Assembly: GCA_046765875.1 (NCBI GenBank)
Contig: JBKPSJ010000118.1
Location: forward strand, 1 to 13,046
Direction of reading: 5' to 3'
Source: DASRHY01 sp046765875
Lineage (GTDB): Bacteria; Actinomycetota; Actinomycetes; Propionibacteriales; Kribbellaceae
Length of the DNA stretch: 13,046 bases
In this document: positions 1 to 8,961 of the stretch, in pieces
How positions within the stretch are numbered: the first letter of the stretch is position 1
How the letters are laid out: each line of letters begins with the position of its first letter
Translations under genes and position numbers: made by a program
The notes under the pieces: model-generated
The model's database searches: none
The model's input: the letters and a program-made list of their open reading frames with translations, nothing else
Told to the model about the DNA's origin: nothing

Positions 1-557
1 ATTCCCCTCTGCGGGCCGAAGTATGCAAGGCTGCCGGCGCACACCGGGTGCACGGTGGACCCAGCCGGAGGTCGCCCGCCGATGGGGGCTCTGGGCGACC
101 ATCGTGGCCGCACTGTGCCCGATGCCGTACGTGCTGGTGCGACTCACCCGGCTGCTGCCGAACCCGATCGGGACCAGCGCCGACCAACTGCATGCCGAAC
201 CGGCGATCCGCATGTTCGGACTAGGTCTCGGCGCGGTCGCCTCCTGCGCCGGGCTGGTGACCCTCGGACTGATCCGGCCGTGCGGCGAGAACAGTGCAGA
301 CCGCCCGGCGGTGCGCTGGGTGCCGGTGCTGGCCGGGCGACCCGTACCGATCAGGGCCCCGGTGATTCCCGGGTACGATCGCCAGCCAGCTGCTGTTCAT
401 CGGCAGTCCGTCGCTGTTCTCGCTGCTGCCCCGGGCCAAAGACCCGTTGATCGTGGTGCTGCTCCCGTTCCCGTTGTGGGGTATGTCGGTCGGGCTGGCC
501 ATCGCGGCCTATTACTTCCGCCGCCGCACACGCTGCACTACCTGCGGCCGAATCTGA
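1..557 (+). pseudogene. Integral membrane protein, 5'-truncated by the window and frameshifted
   Basis: The open frame enters from the left edge and encodes a hydrophobic protein. The first part has two probable membrane helices (around 82-150 and 205-275) and the segment RWVPVLAGRPVPIRAPVIPG. At 371-373 the frame breaks. Moving by one base (reading GGT ACG ATC from 372) continues smoothly into GTIASQLLFIGSPSLF, a further hydrophobic helix and a basic C-terminus with a CTTC cysteine pair, ending at the TGA 555-557. The joined product has about 185 visible residues and at least four helices. The break looks like one extra base in the CCCGGG run, either a real inactivating mutation or a sequencing error. 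Without correction, the first frame runs on into clpC antisense to 703, which is not credible as a protein. I recall actinobacterial membrane proteins of this style but cannot name a function. The true start lies outside the window. Confidence 0.6.
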
Positions 558-573
558 CCCCGGAGACGACAGA

Positions 574-597
574 GGGCCCCGCACGAAGGCGGGGCCC
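574..597. terminator. Bidirectional hairpin terminator between convergent genes
   Basis: GGGCCCCGC (574-582), a 6-base loop, then GCGGGGCCC (589-597) form a perfect 9-bp GC-rich stem. It lies 17 bases after the plus-strand membrane gene and 18 bases after the minus-strand clpC stop, so it can end transcription from both sides. There is no long T-run, as is common for actinobacterial terminators. Confidence 0.75.
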
Positions 598-614
598 ATT
601 GTCGTTTCAACCGA

Positions 615-3152
<2,538 letters not shown>

Positions 3153-3251
3153 CGCCAAAGCGCTCCTTGCCTCAAGGGGGACCCGGTCGAGCGGTGGTTG
3201 ATGCTGTCGTTGCTGTGTCTCGGACGAACTGCACCGGGCCCCGTATCTTGC

Positions 3252-3257
3252 ATGCTA
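3252..3257 (-). promoter_or_regulatory. Candidate clpC -10 box (weak)
   Basis: On the minus strand TAGCAT fits the actinobacterial TANNNT pattern. The place where a -35 would sit (3275-3280) has no consensus and falls inside the ClgR-like box. That is what an activator-dependent promoter would look like. The predicted leader would be roughly 90 bases. This is inference from spacing only. Confidence 0.3.
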
Positions 3258-3277
3258 GTCCCCGGCACCTACATGCT

Positions 3278-3291
3278 CGCGCTGAGCGAAC
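3278..3291 (-). promoter_or_regulatory. ClgR-type operator, proximal
   Basis: The minus strand reads GTTCGC-TCAGC-GCG, an exact match to the GTTCGC-N5-GCG pattern I know for the Streptomyces ClgR activator of clp and lon genes. It is partly palindromic (GTTCGC against GCGAGC). It lies about 126 bases before the clpC start, in the position expected for an activator overlapping the -35 region. Confidence 0.5.
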
Positions 3292-3377
3292 AGGGAGCCT
3301 GAGGTCCGCGAACGCCCCGCCGGGGATCACACACTCACAACCTTCCCGGCATGCCAGGTGTTCCCACCAGACCGCGT

Positions 3378-3393
3378 GTTCGCCCGCAGCGAA
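3378..3393 (+). promoter_or_regulatory. ClgR-type operator, distal
   Basis: The plus strand reads GTTCGC-CCGCA-GCGAA, a perfect TTCGC-N5-GCGAA inverted repeat that again matches GTTCGC-N5-GCG. It begins exactly 100 bases upstream (relative to clpC) of the proximal box. The symmetry means it can be read on either strand; clpC is the only gene reading away from it nearby. Confidence 0.5.
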
Positions 3394-3435
3394 GTCGGCG
3401 CATATCAGCGCAGGTCAGAGGGCCGCCGGTCGGAC

Positions 3436-3465
3436 CACTGGGTGCCACTGGGTGCCACCGGGCGC
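3436..3465. repeat. Three tandem 10-bp repeats
   Basis: CACTGGGTGC occurs twice in direct contact (3436-3445, 3446-3455), followed by the variant CACCGGGCGC (3456-3465). The period is close to one helical turn, so a protein could bind the same face three times. The repeat lies between the lsr2 terminator and the distal ClgR-like box. No known binding site is recognised. Confidence 0.75.
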
Positions 3466-3506
3466 AACGCGCCGGAACGCGGACAGCCGCCCGGTATACG
3501 GACGAA

Positions 3507-3537
3507 CCGGCCGCCACCCTCTCCGGGTGACGGCCGG
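3507..3537 (-). terminator. lsr2 terminator hairpin
   Basis: Arms 3507-3519 and 3525-3537 pair over 13 bp with a single non-Watson-Crick position around a 5-base loop. It starts 16 bases after the lsr2 stop on the minus strand. The stem is very GC-rich and has no marked U-tract. Confidence 0.75.
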
Positions 3538-3553
3538 CGTTGTTGCTTTGTTG

Positions 3554-3883
3554 TTACTTGGCTTCGTTGTAGGCGGCGCGGATCTCGGCCGAGATCCGGC
3601 CTCGCTCGCTGACGTCGTAACCGTTCTCCTTGGCCCACGCGCGGATGTCCGCGGAATCGCTGCCGGACCGGCCGCGACCACGACCACGGCCACCGGCGGT
3701 CCGCCGGCCAGATATCCGCCGGCCGGCTCCGACGTACTGCCCGAGGGCGTCACGCAACTTCGCCGCGTTCTTCTTGGACAGGTCGATCTCGTAAGAAGTC
3801 CCGTCCAGACCGAACTGAACCGTCTCGTCGGCCTTCCCACCGTCGAGGTCGTCCTCGAGCACGACCTGAACTCTCTGCGCCAT
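3554..3883 (-). CDS. lsr2: Lsr2 family nucleoid-associated protein / xenogeneic silencer
   Basis: Lsr2 is the actinobacterial H-NS-like protein that coats AT-rich DNA, bridges it and silences foreign genes. The 109-residue product has the N-terminal oligomerisation domain starting MAQRVQVVLEDDLDGG. A basic linker near 55-72 is rich in RG pairs, and the C-terminal DNA-binding domain (about 78-109) carries the AT-hook-like RGR core at 94-96 within SERGRISAEI. The RGR tripeptide is what inserts in the minor groove in studied homologues. The frame is open nine codons further upstream, but ATG 3883 gives the conserved start and has AAGGA (3893-3897) nine bases ahead. The RG-rich linker is rather long but within family habit. 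The gene lies between lysS and clpC as in Mycobacterium. Confidence 0.95.
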   Translation of the reverse strand: MAQRVQVVLEDDLDGGKADETVQFGLDGTSYEIDLSKKNAAKLRDALGQYVGAGRRISGRRTAGGRGRGRGRSGSDSADIRAWAKENGYDVSERGRISAEIRAAYNEAK

Positions 3884-3948
3884 CCCTGACTGTCCTTTCG
3901 ATGCCGTCACCCGGCTGAATTCCCCCCACCCATGCTGATGTCAACTGA

Positions 3949-3978
3949 TTTGTACAGCACAAACCCGATGGATGTCAT
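3949..3978 (-). promoter_or_regulatory. Candidate lsr2 promoter
   Basis: The minus strand has ATGACA (3978-3973), an 18-base spacer and TACAAA (3954-3949), about 66 bases before the lsr2 ATG. The surrounding 3940-4060 is clearly more AT-rich than the rest of the window, which could let Lsr2 bind its own promoter. An alternative TTGACA at about 3938-3943 lacks a good -10 box. Confidence 0.35.
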
Positions 3979-4106
3979 CACAGCCACGCGAATTGACAGC
4001 TATTTCGCGATACTGGCAGTTCCGGGATTGGCAGGACAATCCTTGACGTTAACCGCCTGCCGTCACTAGGTCGTATGGCAGCGTCACCAGCCGTATTCAC
4101 GAGCCC

Positions 4107-4122
4107 GCCGGCAAGGGCCGGC
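4107..4122. terminator. Short hairpin downstream of lysS
   Basis: GCCGGC-AAGG-GCCGGC is a perfect 6-bp stem with a 4-base loop, about 38 bases beyond the lysS stop on the minus strand. It could end lysS transcription before the lsr2 promoter. It is short and lacks a U-tract, so it is only a candidate. Confidence 0.4.
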
Positions 4123-4130
4123 ACAGACCG

Positions 4131-4156
4131 GAATTTTCAGGTTGGGCGGAAAATTC
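4131..4156. repeat. AT-rich inverted repeat just after the lysS stop
   Basis: GAATTTTC (4131-4138) and GAAAATTC (4149-4156) are perfect 8-base inverted copies 10 bases apart. The repeat starts three bases after the lysS stop codon. Its AT content is striking in this genome. It may be part of the lysS 3' end structure or a protein site. Confidence 0.6.
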
Positions 4157-4159
4157 GAC

Positions 4160-5677
4160 TCACTCGGGCCGGGTGAGCGGGAACAGGATCGTCTCCCGGA
4201 TTCCCTTCCCCGTGAGGAGCATCACAAGCCGGTCGATGCCCATACCCATACCACCGGCCGGGGGCATCCCGTATTCCATGGCCCGCAGGAAGTCCTCGTC
4301 CAGCTCCATCGCCTCGGGATCACCGGCCGCCGCGAGCAACGACTGCTCGACTAGCCGATCACGCTGGATCACCGGGTCATTCAGTTCCGAATACGCCACC
4401 CCGAGCTCGACGCCGTTGACGATCAGGTCCCACGCCTCCACCAGGCCTTCGGTGGTGCGATGCGGCTTGGACAGCGGGCGGACCGACTCGGGATAGTCAA
4501 CGATGTACGTCGGCTGAATCAGCGTGTGTTCGACAAGCTTTTCGTATAGCTCCAGAACGATCTCGCCATAACCCCATCCAGGTACCAGCTCGACGTGCCG
4601 CTCGGCGGCGTACTTCGTCAGCCTCTCGACCCCGGTCTCGGTCGTGATCTCGTCGCCGACCACGTCGGATACCGCCTGCAGTATCGGCAGCCGCCGCCAT
4701 TCGCCTTCCAGGTCGATCTCGGTGCCGTCGCGCGCCGGTACGACGGTCCGCCCGGTCGCACGCGCGGCCTGCAGGATCATCGTGCGGGTCAGATCCGCCA
4801 TGGTGTTGTAGTCGCCGTAGGCCTGATAGGCCTCGAGCATCGAGAACTCGGCGGCATGGGTGGAGTCCAGACCCTCGTTGCGGAACGTCCGGCCGATCTC
4901 GTACACCCGGTCGACGCCACCGATCATCGCCCGCTTGAGGTGCAGCTCCAACGCGATTCGCAGCAGCATGTCGGCGTCGAAGGCGTTCAGGTGGGTCTGG
5001 AACGGCCGGGCCGCGGCTCCGCCGTTGGTCCACTGCAGCATCGGCGTCTCGACCTCGACGAAGCCCTCGCCGTCCAGTGTCGAGCGCAGCGAACGCAGCA
5101 CCTCGGCCTTGGTCCGGACCATCGTGCGCGCCTCGGGTCGCATGATCAGGTCGACGTACCGCAGCCGGGCCCGGGTCTCCTCGTTCAGCGGGTTGTGTTC
5201 GTTGGGCAGCGGCCGGAGCGTCTTGGCGGCCAGCGACCACGACGTGGCCTGTACCGACAGCTCACCGCGGCGGCTGGTCACGACCTCGCCCTCGACGGCG
5301 AGCAGATCGCCCAGGTCGACGGTCGACTTGAAGTCGGCCAGCGACTCCGCGCCGACGTCGGCCAGCGACAGCATCACTTGCAACTCGGTGCCGTCGCCCT
5401 CGCGGAGCCGGACGAAGCACAGCCTGCCGGTGTCGCGCAGGAAGATCACCCGGCCGGTCACGGCCACCCGCTCGCCGGTCCGGGTGTCGGGCTCGAGGCC
5501 CTGTTCGTCGTACGCCGCCCTGATCTGGGCGAGGGTGTGCGTGCGCGGGACGGTCACCGGGTACGGCTGGATGCCCGCGGCGAGCAACCGGTCCCGCTTG
5601 TCCCGGCGGACCCGGATCTGCTCGGGCAGGTCGCCCTGGCCAGGGTCGTCGTGGGGCTCTCGGGTCTGGTCGCTCAT
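4160..5677 (-). CDS. lysS: Lysyl-tRNA synthetase, class II
   Basis: LysS charges tRNA-Lys with lysine using ATP. The 505-residue length equals what I recall for the Mycobacterium tuberculosis enzyme. Visible parts are the actinobacterial N-terminus with LPEQIRVRRDKRDRLLAAG, the OB-fold anticodon-binding domain (about 71-150) and motif 1 around GFVEVETPML (205-214). Motif 2 starts at FRNEG with EFSMLEAY (265-284), and motif 3 is GMGMGIDRLVMLLTG (476-490). The conserved ELNDP segment follows at 431-435. No key residue appears missing. The ATG lies 9 bases after the stop of the exporter gene. There is no Shine-Dalgarno sequence, so it is translated by coupling or as a leaderless mRNA. In Mycobacterium the upstream neighbours are coaX/panD/panC; here they are replaced by an exporter gene. 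Confidence 0.96.
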   Translation of the reverse strand: MSDQTREPHDDPGQGDLPEQIRVRRDKRDRLLAAGIQPYPVTVPRTHTLAQIRAAYDEQGLEPDTRTGERVAVTGRVIFLRDTGRLCFVRLREGDGTELQVMLSLADVGAESLADFKSTVDLGDLLAVEGEVVTSRRGELSVQATSWSLAAKTLRPLPNEHNPLNEETRARLRYVDLIMRPEARTMVRTKAEVLRSLRSTLDGEGFVEVETPMLQWTNGGAAARPFQTHLNAFDADMLLRIALELHLKRAMIGGVDRVYEIGRTFRNEGLDSTHAAEFSMLEAYQAYGDYNTMADLTRTMILQAARATGRTVVPARDGTEIDLEGEWRRLPILQAVSDVVGDEITTETGVERLTKYAAERHVELVPGWGYGEIVLELYEKLVEHTLIQPTYIVDYPESVRPLSKPHRTTEGLVEAWDLIVNGVELGVAYSELNDPVIQRDRLVEQSLLAAAGDPEAMELDEDFLRAMEYGMPPAGGMGMGIDRLVMLLTGKGIRETILFPLTRPE

Positions 5678-5683
5678 AAGCCA

Positions 5684-5689
5684 ACGCTA
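5684..5689 (-). promoter_or_regulatory. Candidate lysS -10 box overlapping the exporter stop codon
   Basis: The minus strand reads TAGCGT, then six bases, then the lysS ATG. This fits TANNNT with transcription starting at the A of ATG. The TAG is also the stop of the upstream exporter gene. No -35 match was seen, so this rests on the absence of a ribosome site and on spacing. Confidence 0.3.
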
Positions 5690-6931
5690 GTGCGTCGGCA
5701 CCATCCGGACCGAATCGTTTCCCGCCGGTACGCCGCCGCGCACCGCTGTCCGGGCACGTCCGACGGCCGGCACGAGCAGGGCACTGACCACCATGCAGCC
5801 CACACCGGCGAGCAGGTACGTGCCGCGGGCGCCGAGCCAATGCCCGGCCGCACCGCCCACCACCAGCGCCCCCACCGAGAACGCCCTCGCGCTCCCGTTC
5901 AGCCCGGCCAGCACCCGGCCGCGGACCTGCTCTGGGGTCCGGGTGACCACCAGTGCGCCGGTGGCGGCGTTCAGCAATCCGGCGGCCAGACCACACACGA
6001 TTGCCCCGAGCACCAGTTGGACAACCATCCGGGCCGATCCCATCGCCAGGCAGGCCGCGCCGATCGCGGTGGTCCCGGCGAGCACGGCCCGCGTCCGGGA
6101 CAGATCGCCGCCCAGCCGACCGGCGTACCAGGCACCGGCGATGCCACCCGCACCCTGGACCGCCAGGACCAGTCCATACCCCTGCGCCGACAGCCTCAGG
6201 TCGCCGGTGACGAGCAGCACCTCGACGACGTTGACGGCCTCACCGGCGACCACGAAGGCCCACAGGCCGGGCACGATCATACGCAGCAGTCGGTCGGCGA
6301 AGACCACGTCCAGCCCGGCAAGGATGCCATCACCGTGCGGAGCAGGGCCGGGCTCCGGCCGGCGCCGGGTCCGGACCAGCATCGCCACCACCGCGAGCGC
6401 GGCGAAGGTGCTCGCATCGACCAGCAGCGCGGTAGGGCCTCCGAACCAGCCGACCAGCACGCCGCCGGCAGCGGAGCCGGCCAACATCGCCAGCCCGGAA
6501 AGCGACTGACCGGTGCCGGTGGCCCGGCCGACCAGGTCGTCACCGACGATCCGCGGGATCAGCGCACCCCACGCCGGTCCGGCGACCGCTTGGCCGAGCT
6601 GCAGCAGGCATACCAGCGCCAGCGTCGGCGCCAACCCATGCGCCAGCGCCGTACCGACACCTGCAGCGGCCTGGAGCAGCGAAGCAATGACCAGCACTGC
6701 GCGCGAGTCGTACCGGTCCACGATCCGGCCCGCCACCGGGATCGCCGCCACCGACGGCAGTGCGAACGCCAGCAGCAGCGCTGACAGCGCACCCGGCCCG
6801 CCCTGGGCCGACACCCGCAGCATCAGCGCGACCAGGGCGACGGCGTCGCCGGCGAAGCAGATCGTACGGCCGGCCAGCACCAGTCGCATGTCGCGGAGCG
6901 ACCAGAGTGAGATGTGAAGTGATTGCTTCAT
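5687..6931 (-). CDS. MFS-family exporter
   Basis: A 414-residue membrane protein of the major facilitator superfamily, with about twelve hydrophobic segments in two halves joined by a charged loop near residues 195-215 (RTRRRPEPGP). The loop after the second helix carries GRIVDRYDSRAVLV, the classic MFS motif-A type. The second half repeats it as EQVRGRVLAGLNG. Such proteins act as proton-driven drug or metabolite exporters; the substrate cannot be read from sequence. The divergent ArsR-type regulator gene 60 bases away is the typical partner of this MFS group, so substrate-induced export is the likely role. The ATG at 6931 has no Shine-Dalgarno sequence but sits seven bases after a good -10 box, suggesting leaderless translation. 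An internal ATG at 6889 is a less likely start. lysS follows after 9 bases. Confidence 0.9.
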   Translation of the reverse strand: MKQSLHISLWSLRDMRLVLAGRTICFAGDAVALVALMLRVSAQGGPGALSALLLAFALPSVAAIPVAGRIVDRYDSRAVLVIASLLQAAAGVGTALAHGLAPTLALVCLLQLGQAVAGPAWGALIPRIVGDDLVGRATGTGQSLSGLAMLAGSAAGGVLVGWFGGPTALLVDASTFAALAVVAMLVRTRRRPEPGPAPHGDGILAGLDVVFADRLLRMIVPGLWAFVVAGEAVNVVEVLLVTGDLRLSAQGYGLVLAVQGAGGIAGAWYAGRLGGDLSRTRAVLAGTTAIGAACLAMGSARMVVQLVLGAIVCGLAAGLLNAATGALVVTRTPEQVRGRVLAGLNGSARAFSVGALVVGGAAGHWLGARGTYLLAGVGCMVVSALLVPAVGRARTAVRGGVPAGNDSVRMVPTH

Positions 6932-6952
6932 GTTTATGAAGGTAACGCTTCA
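6915..6952. promoter_or_regulatory. Operator array for the ArsR-type regulator
   Basis: Two copies of TGAAG-N6-CTTCA (6915-6930 and 6937-6952) are spaced exactly 22 bases apart, two helical turns. The inner arms also form CTTCAT-GTTT-ATGAAG (6926-6941). The array covers the exporter -10 box and start codon and ends just before the regulator -35 box. A dimeric winged-helix regulator bound here would block exporter transcription directly. Confidence 0.7.
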
Positions 6953-6968
6953 TATTTGACGCTGTCAA
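6939..6968 (-). promoter_or_regulatory. Exporter promoter
   Basis: The minus strand has a perfect -35 TTGACA (6968-6963), an 18-base spacer and TACCTT (6944-6939, fitting TANNNT), followed by seven bases and the ATG at 6931. The -10 lies inside the operator array. The predicted mRNA begins at the start codon. Confidence 0.5.
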
Positions 6969-6983
6969 CGGCACCGCTAGGCT
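6956..6983 (+). promoter_or_regulatory. ArsR-type regulator promoter
   Basis: TTGACG (6956-6961), 16 bases, TAGGCT (6978-6983, fitting TANNNT), then eight bases to the GTG at 6992. The -35 box is the mirror of the exporter -35; together they form the palindrome TTGAC-GCT-GTCAA at 6956-6968. GAGGA just before the GTG is too close for a normal ribosome site, so a leaderless mRNA is favoured. Confidence 0.5.
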
Positions 6984-6991
6984 GAGGACTC

Positions 6992-7582
6992 GTGGCGCGC
7001 AAGAAGAAGGCCGTGGTCCTGACCGACCCGCGTGCGATCCGGGCGCTGGCGCATCCCGCGCGGCAGCGGCTGATCGACGAGCTGTACGGCGGCGCCGTGC
7101 TGACCGCCACCGAGTGCGCCGAGCTGGTCGGGCTGACCCCGTCGGCGGTCAGTTACCACCTGCGCGCGCTGGCGCGCTGGGGAATCATCGAGCGCGCCGA
7201 GGCATCGGCAGACGGCCGGCAGCGGCCCTGGCAGGCACCGGCCACCACCCTGATCGTGTCCTCGCCGCCGGGCGTGGCCGGGCGGGCCGCCGGCCGGGCC
7301 AGCGTGCAGGTCTACTTCGACCGGCTCCAGGACGAGTACGACGAATGGACCGAGCAGTCGGACACCGACCCGTGGCGCGACGAGATGACCATCCACCGCG
7401 GCCGGCTGTGGCTCACCCACGTGGAGTACTCCGAGTTCGCCAAGGACCTCGCCGCGGTGGTGCAGAAGCACCGGCGCAACCGGACCAACGCCAGACACCC
7501 CGCCGACACCCGGCGGGTCAGCTCGTTCATAGCGCTGATCCCGATCGGCGAACCGCCCGAGGAGGAGGTCAGCGGGTCGTGA
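6992..7582 (+). CDS. ArsR-type winged-helix transcriptional regulator
   Basis: The 196-residue protein begins with a basic MARKKK, followed by a winged-helix DNA-binding domain (about 12-85). It contains ALAHPARQRLIDEL, typical of ArsR-like regulators, and the recognition helix TPSAVSYHLRALARWGII (49-66). The wing follows with ADGRQRPW. The remaining 110 residues (with VYFDRLQDEYDEWTEQ and a polar tail) probably form the dimer or ligand-sensing part. No cysteine-based metal site (such as CxC) is visible in the helix region, so it is more likely a drug or metabolite sensor than an arsenic sensor. It is divergent from the MFS gene and should repress it through the array at 6915-6952. GTG 6992 is chosen because no other start precedes the conserved domain and the promoter spacing fits. 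Its end overlaps the lipoprotein gene by 14 bases. Confidence 0.88.
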   Translation: MARKKKAVVLTDPRAIRALAHPARQRLIDELYGGAVLTATECAELVGLTPSAVSYHLRALARWGIIERAEASADGRQRPWQAPATTLIVSSPPGVAGRAAGRASVQVYFDRLQDEYDEWTEQSDTDPWRDEMTIHRGRLWLTHVEYSEFAKDLAAVVQKHRRNRTNARHPADTRRVSSFIALIPIGEPPEEEVSGS

Positions 7583-8864
7583 GCACCATGCTGCGGGTCG
7601 CGTAGCCGCTGATCGTCCGGCCGGCGTACGTCACCGGTGGAACCACGAATCGGAAGCCGTACGACCCACGCATCAGCGCGGTGAACCTGTAACTGCCGAC
7701 GCCGTTGCGCACGCCAACGTACTTCACGCTCACCCAGCCACGGCCGTTCCAGCGCTGGAAGGTCGTCCGCACGTTCCGGGCCGGCCAGACCCGTACCGAT
7801 GCCGTCACCTGCTGCCTCATGCGCGCGACCGGCGCGCTGAACGACGTCCAGACCCGCACCCGGGCGCCGATCACGCTCGAACCGGAGACGGAGCCGAACG
7901 CCATCCACGGCGAACCGGTGTACGTCGCCGCCACCACCCGGTACTGCCGCACGCCCGGTGAGCGCGGCCCGAAGTAGAAGGTGCCGCCGTCCGTGGTACG
8001 AGTGATGGCGACCGCGGCCCACGGCTTGGACTCGGCCGTACGGGCCTGCAGCACCACCGGCAGCCCGGGTCCCGGCATCGGTTCCACGCCGCATGCGCCG
8101 TCGTGGCAGACCACCCGGTGCCGGGTCACCCGGCCGCGGATCGGTGTGGCCAGGCTGAACACGGTCAGCCGCGGGAACACCGCCGTGGTGGTCGTCGTGT
8201 CGGCCACCACCTGGGCTCCGTACGACCCACCCCACTCGTTGGCGGCCCGGACGTTGAACAGGAACGGCGGCGCGATTCCCTCGATCACCTGCCGGTTGGC
8301 GCGGGTCGCGCCGGACAGCGGCCGGCCATCGGACTCCCCGGCGCTGTTCACCATCGGCACGAACGAGGTGTCGGCGCCGTTCACGTCCAGCGGGTCGCCC
8401 GGGGTGAAGTCCTCGGCCTGCGAGCCGGGCCGCCAGGCCACCTCGACCGCCCCGTTGTCCCGGGTGTCGACCGTGGTCAGCACCGGTGCCGCCGGCCCGT
8501 CGGTGTCGAACATCGGCGACTGACCGGTCTTGCTGGAGATCCCGCCGGACATCGAGCCCACCACCACCGAGACCCGGAAGGTGCCGTCCTTGGGGAAGTC
8601 CTGCGCCTGGAGCAACGCGCTGTTCGGAGCGTCGGACGACAGGTACTGCACGATGTCCGGCGAGGCCGAGGCGACACCCTCGACCGACACCTTGTTCGGC
8701 TGGCTACCGCTGTCCTTCCAGGTCACCCGGATCTGCTGATGGGTCGAGTCGGCCCAGGCGACGATGACGTCGGTCGGTGCGGGGTCGGAGGTACACGCGG
8801 CCAGCGATCCGGCCAGCAGCACTCCGAGCAGGGCCGGCGCGGCGAGTCGGACCGGCCTCCCCAT
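7569..8864 (-). CDS. Secreted lipoprotein with Ig/FnIII-like beta-sandwich domains
   Basis: A 431-residue protein with a lipoprotein signal: hydrophobic LLGVLLAG then LAAC, with the lipid-bearing cysteine at 24. It would be anchored on the outer face of the membrane. After the signal come two stretches that look like FnIII domains (about 32-125 and 140-245, with IRVTWKD and VEVAWRPG as the strand-B type motifs). Then come two related domains of the kind seen in bacterial surface proteins (about 255-335 and 340-425, with FYFGP...RQYRVVA and YRFTALMRGSYGFRFVV). A cysteine pair, VVCHDGACG, may form a disulfide. No catalytic motif is visible, so an adhesion, scaffold or wall-binding role is only a guess. 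The start at 8864 is set by GGGGAGG eight bases upstream; an in-frame extension to 8891 would put residues before the signal. Function unknown. Confidence 0.8.
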   Translation of the reverse strand: MGRPVRLAAPALLGVLLAGSLAACTSDPAPTDVIVAWADSTHQQIRVTWKDSGSQPNKVSVEGVASASPDIVQYLSSDAPNSALLQAQDFPKDGTFRVSVVVGSMSGGISSKTGQSPMFDTDGPAAPVLTTVDTRDNGAVEVAWRPGSQAEDFTPGDPLDVNGADTSFVPMVNSAGESDGRPLSGATRANRQVIEGIAPPFLFNVRAANEWGGSYGAQVVADTTTTTAVFPRLTVFSLATPIRGRVTRHRVVCHDGACGVEPMPGPGLPVVLQARTAESKPWAAVAITRTTDGGTFYFGPRSPGVRQYRVVAATYTGSPWMAFGSVSGSSVIGARVRVWTSFSAPVARMRQQVTASVRVWPARNVRTTFQRWNGRGWVSVKYVGVRNGVGSYRFTALMRGSYGFRFVVPPVTYAGRTISGYATRSMVLTTR

Positions 8865-8961
8865 CCATCTCACCTCCCCGTTGTACGACACCCTGCGGCG
8901 ACGACCATACCCACCGTCAGGTAGCGCCGAGACAGATGCAAGGTCGCGAGGATGTCACGAT

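Larger units (their letters stand above)
3153..3553. other. 401-base intergenic region between lsr2 and clpC
   Basis: There is no convincing protein gene here: short open frames on both strands are of low complexity and lack ribosome sites. The stretch holds the clpC ribosome site, a weak promoter, two ClgR-like boxes, three tandem 10-bp repeats (3436-3465) and the lsr2 terminator (3507-3537). This gap separates clpC from lsr2 transcription. Confidence 0.7.

Noticed and set aside
360..380. Programmed frameshift instead of a mutation
   Set aside because: The site CCCGGGTACG is not a recognised slippery heptamer and no downstream stem or stop in the expected place supports programmed recoding.
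3335..3517. 60-codon minus-strand frame between lsr2 and clpC
   Set aside because: It has no ribosome site, overlaps the tandem repeat and a terminator arm, and its product has no domain features.
4595..6784. Long plus-strand open frame across lysS and the exporter gene
   Set aside because: It crosses two well-identified genes on the other strand and reads as low-complexity R, G, Q, H sequence.
8764..8961. Upstream extension of the DedA frame
   Set aside because: It overlaps the lipoprotein signal region on the other strand and adds a non-membrane polar segment; GAGGA before GTG 8962 fits better.
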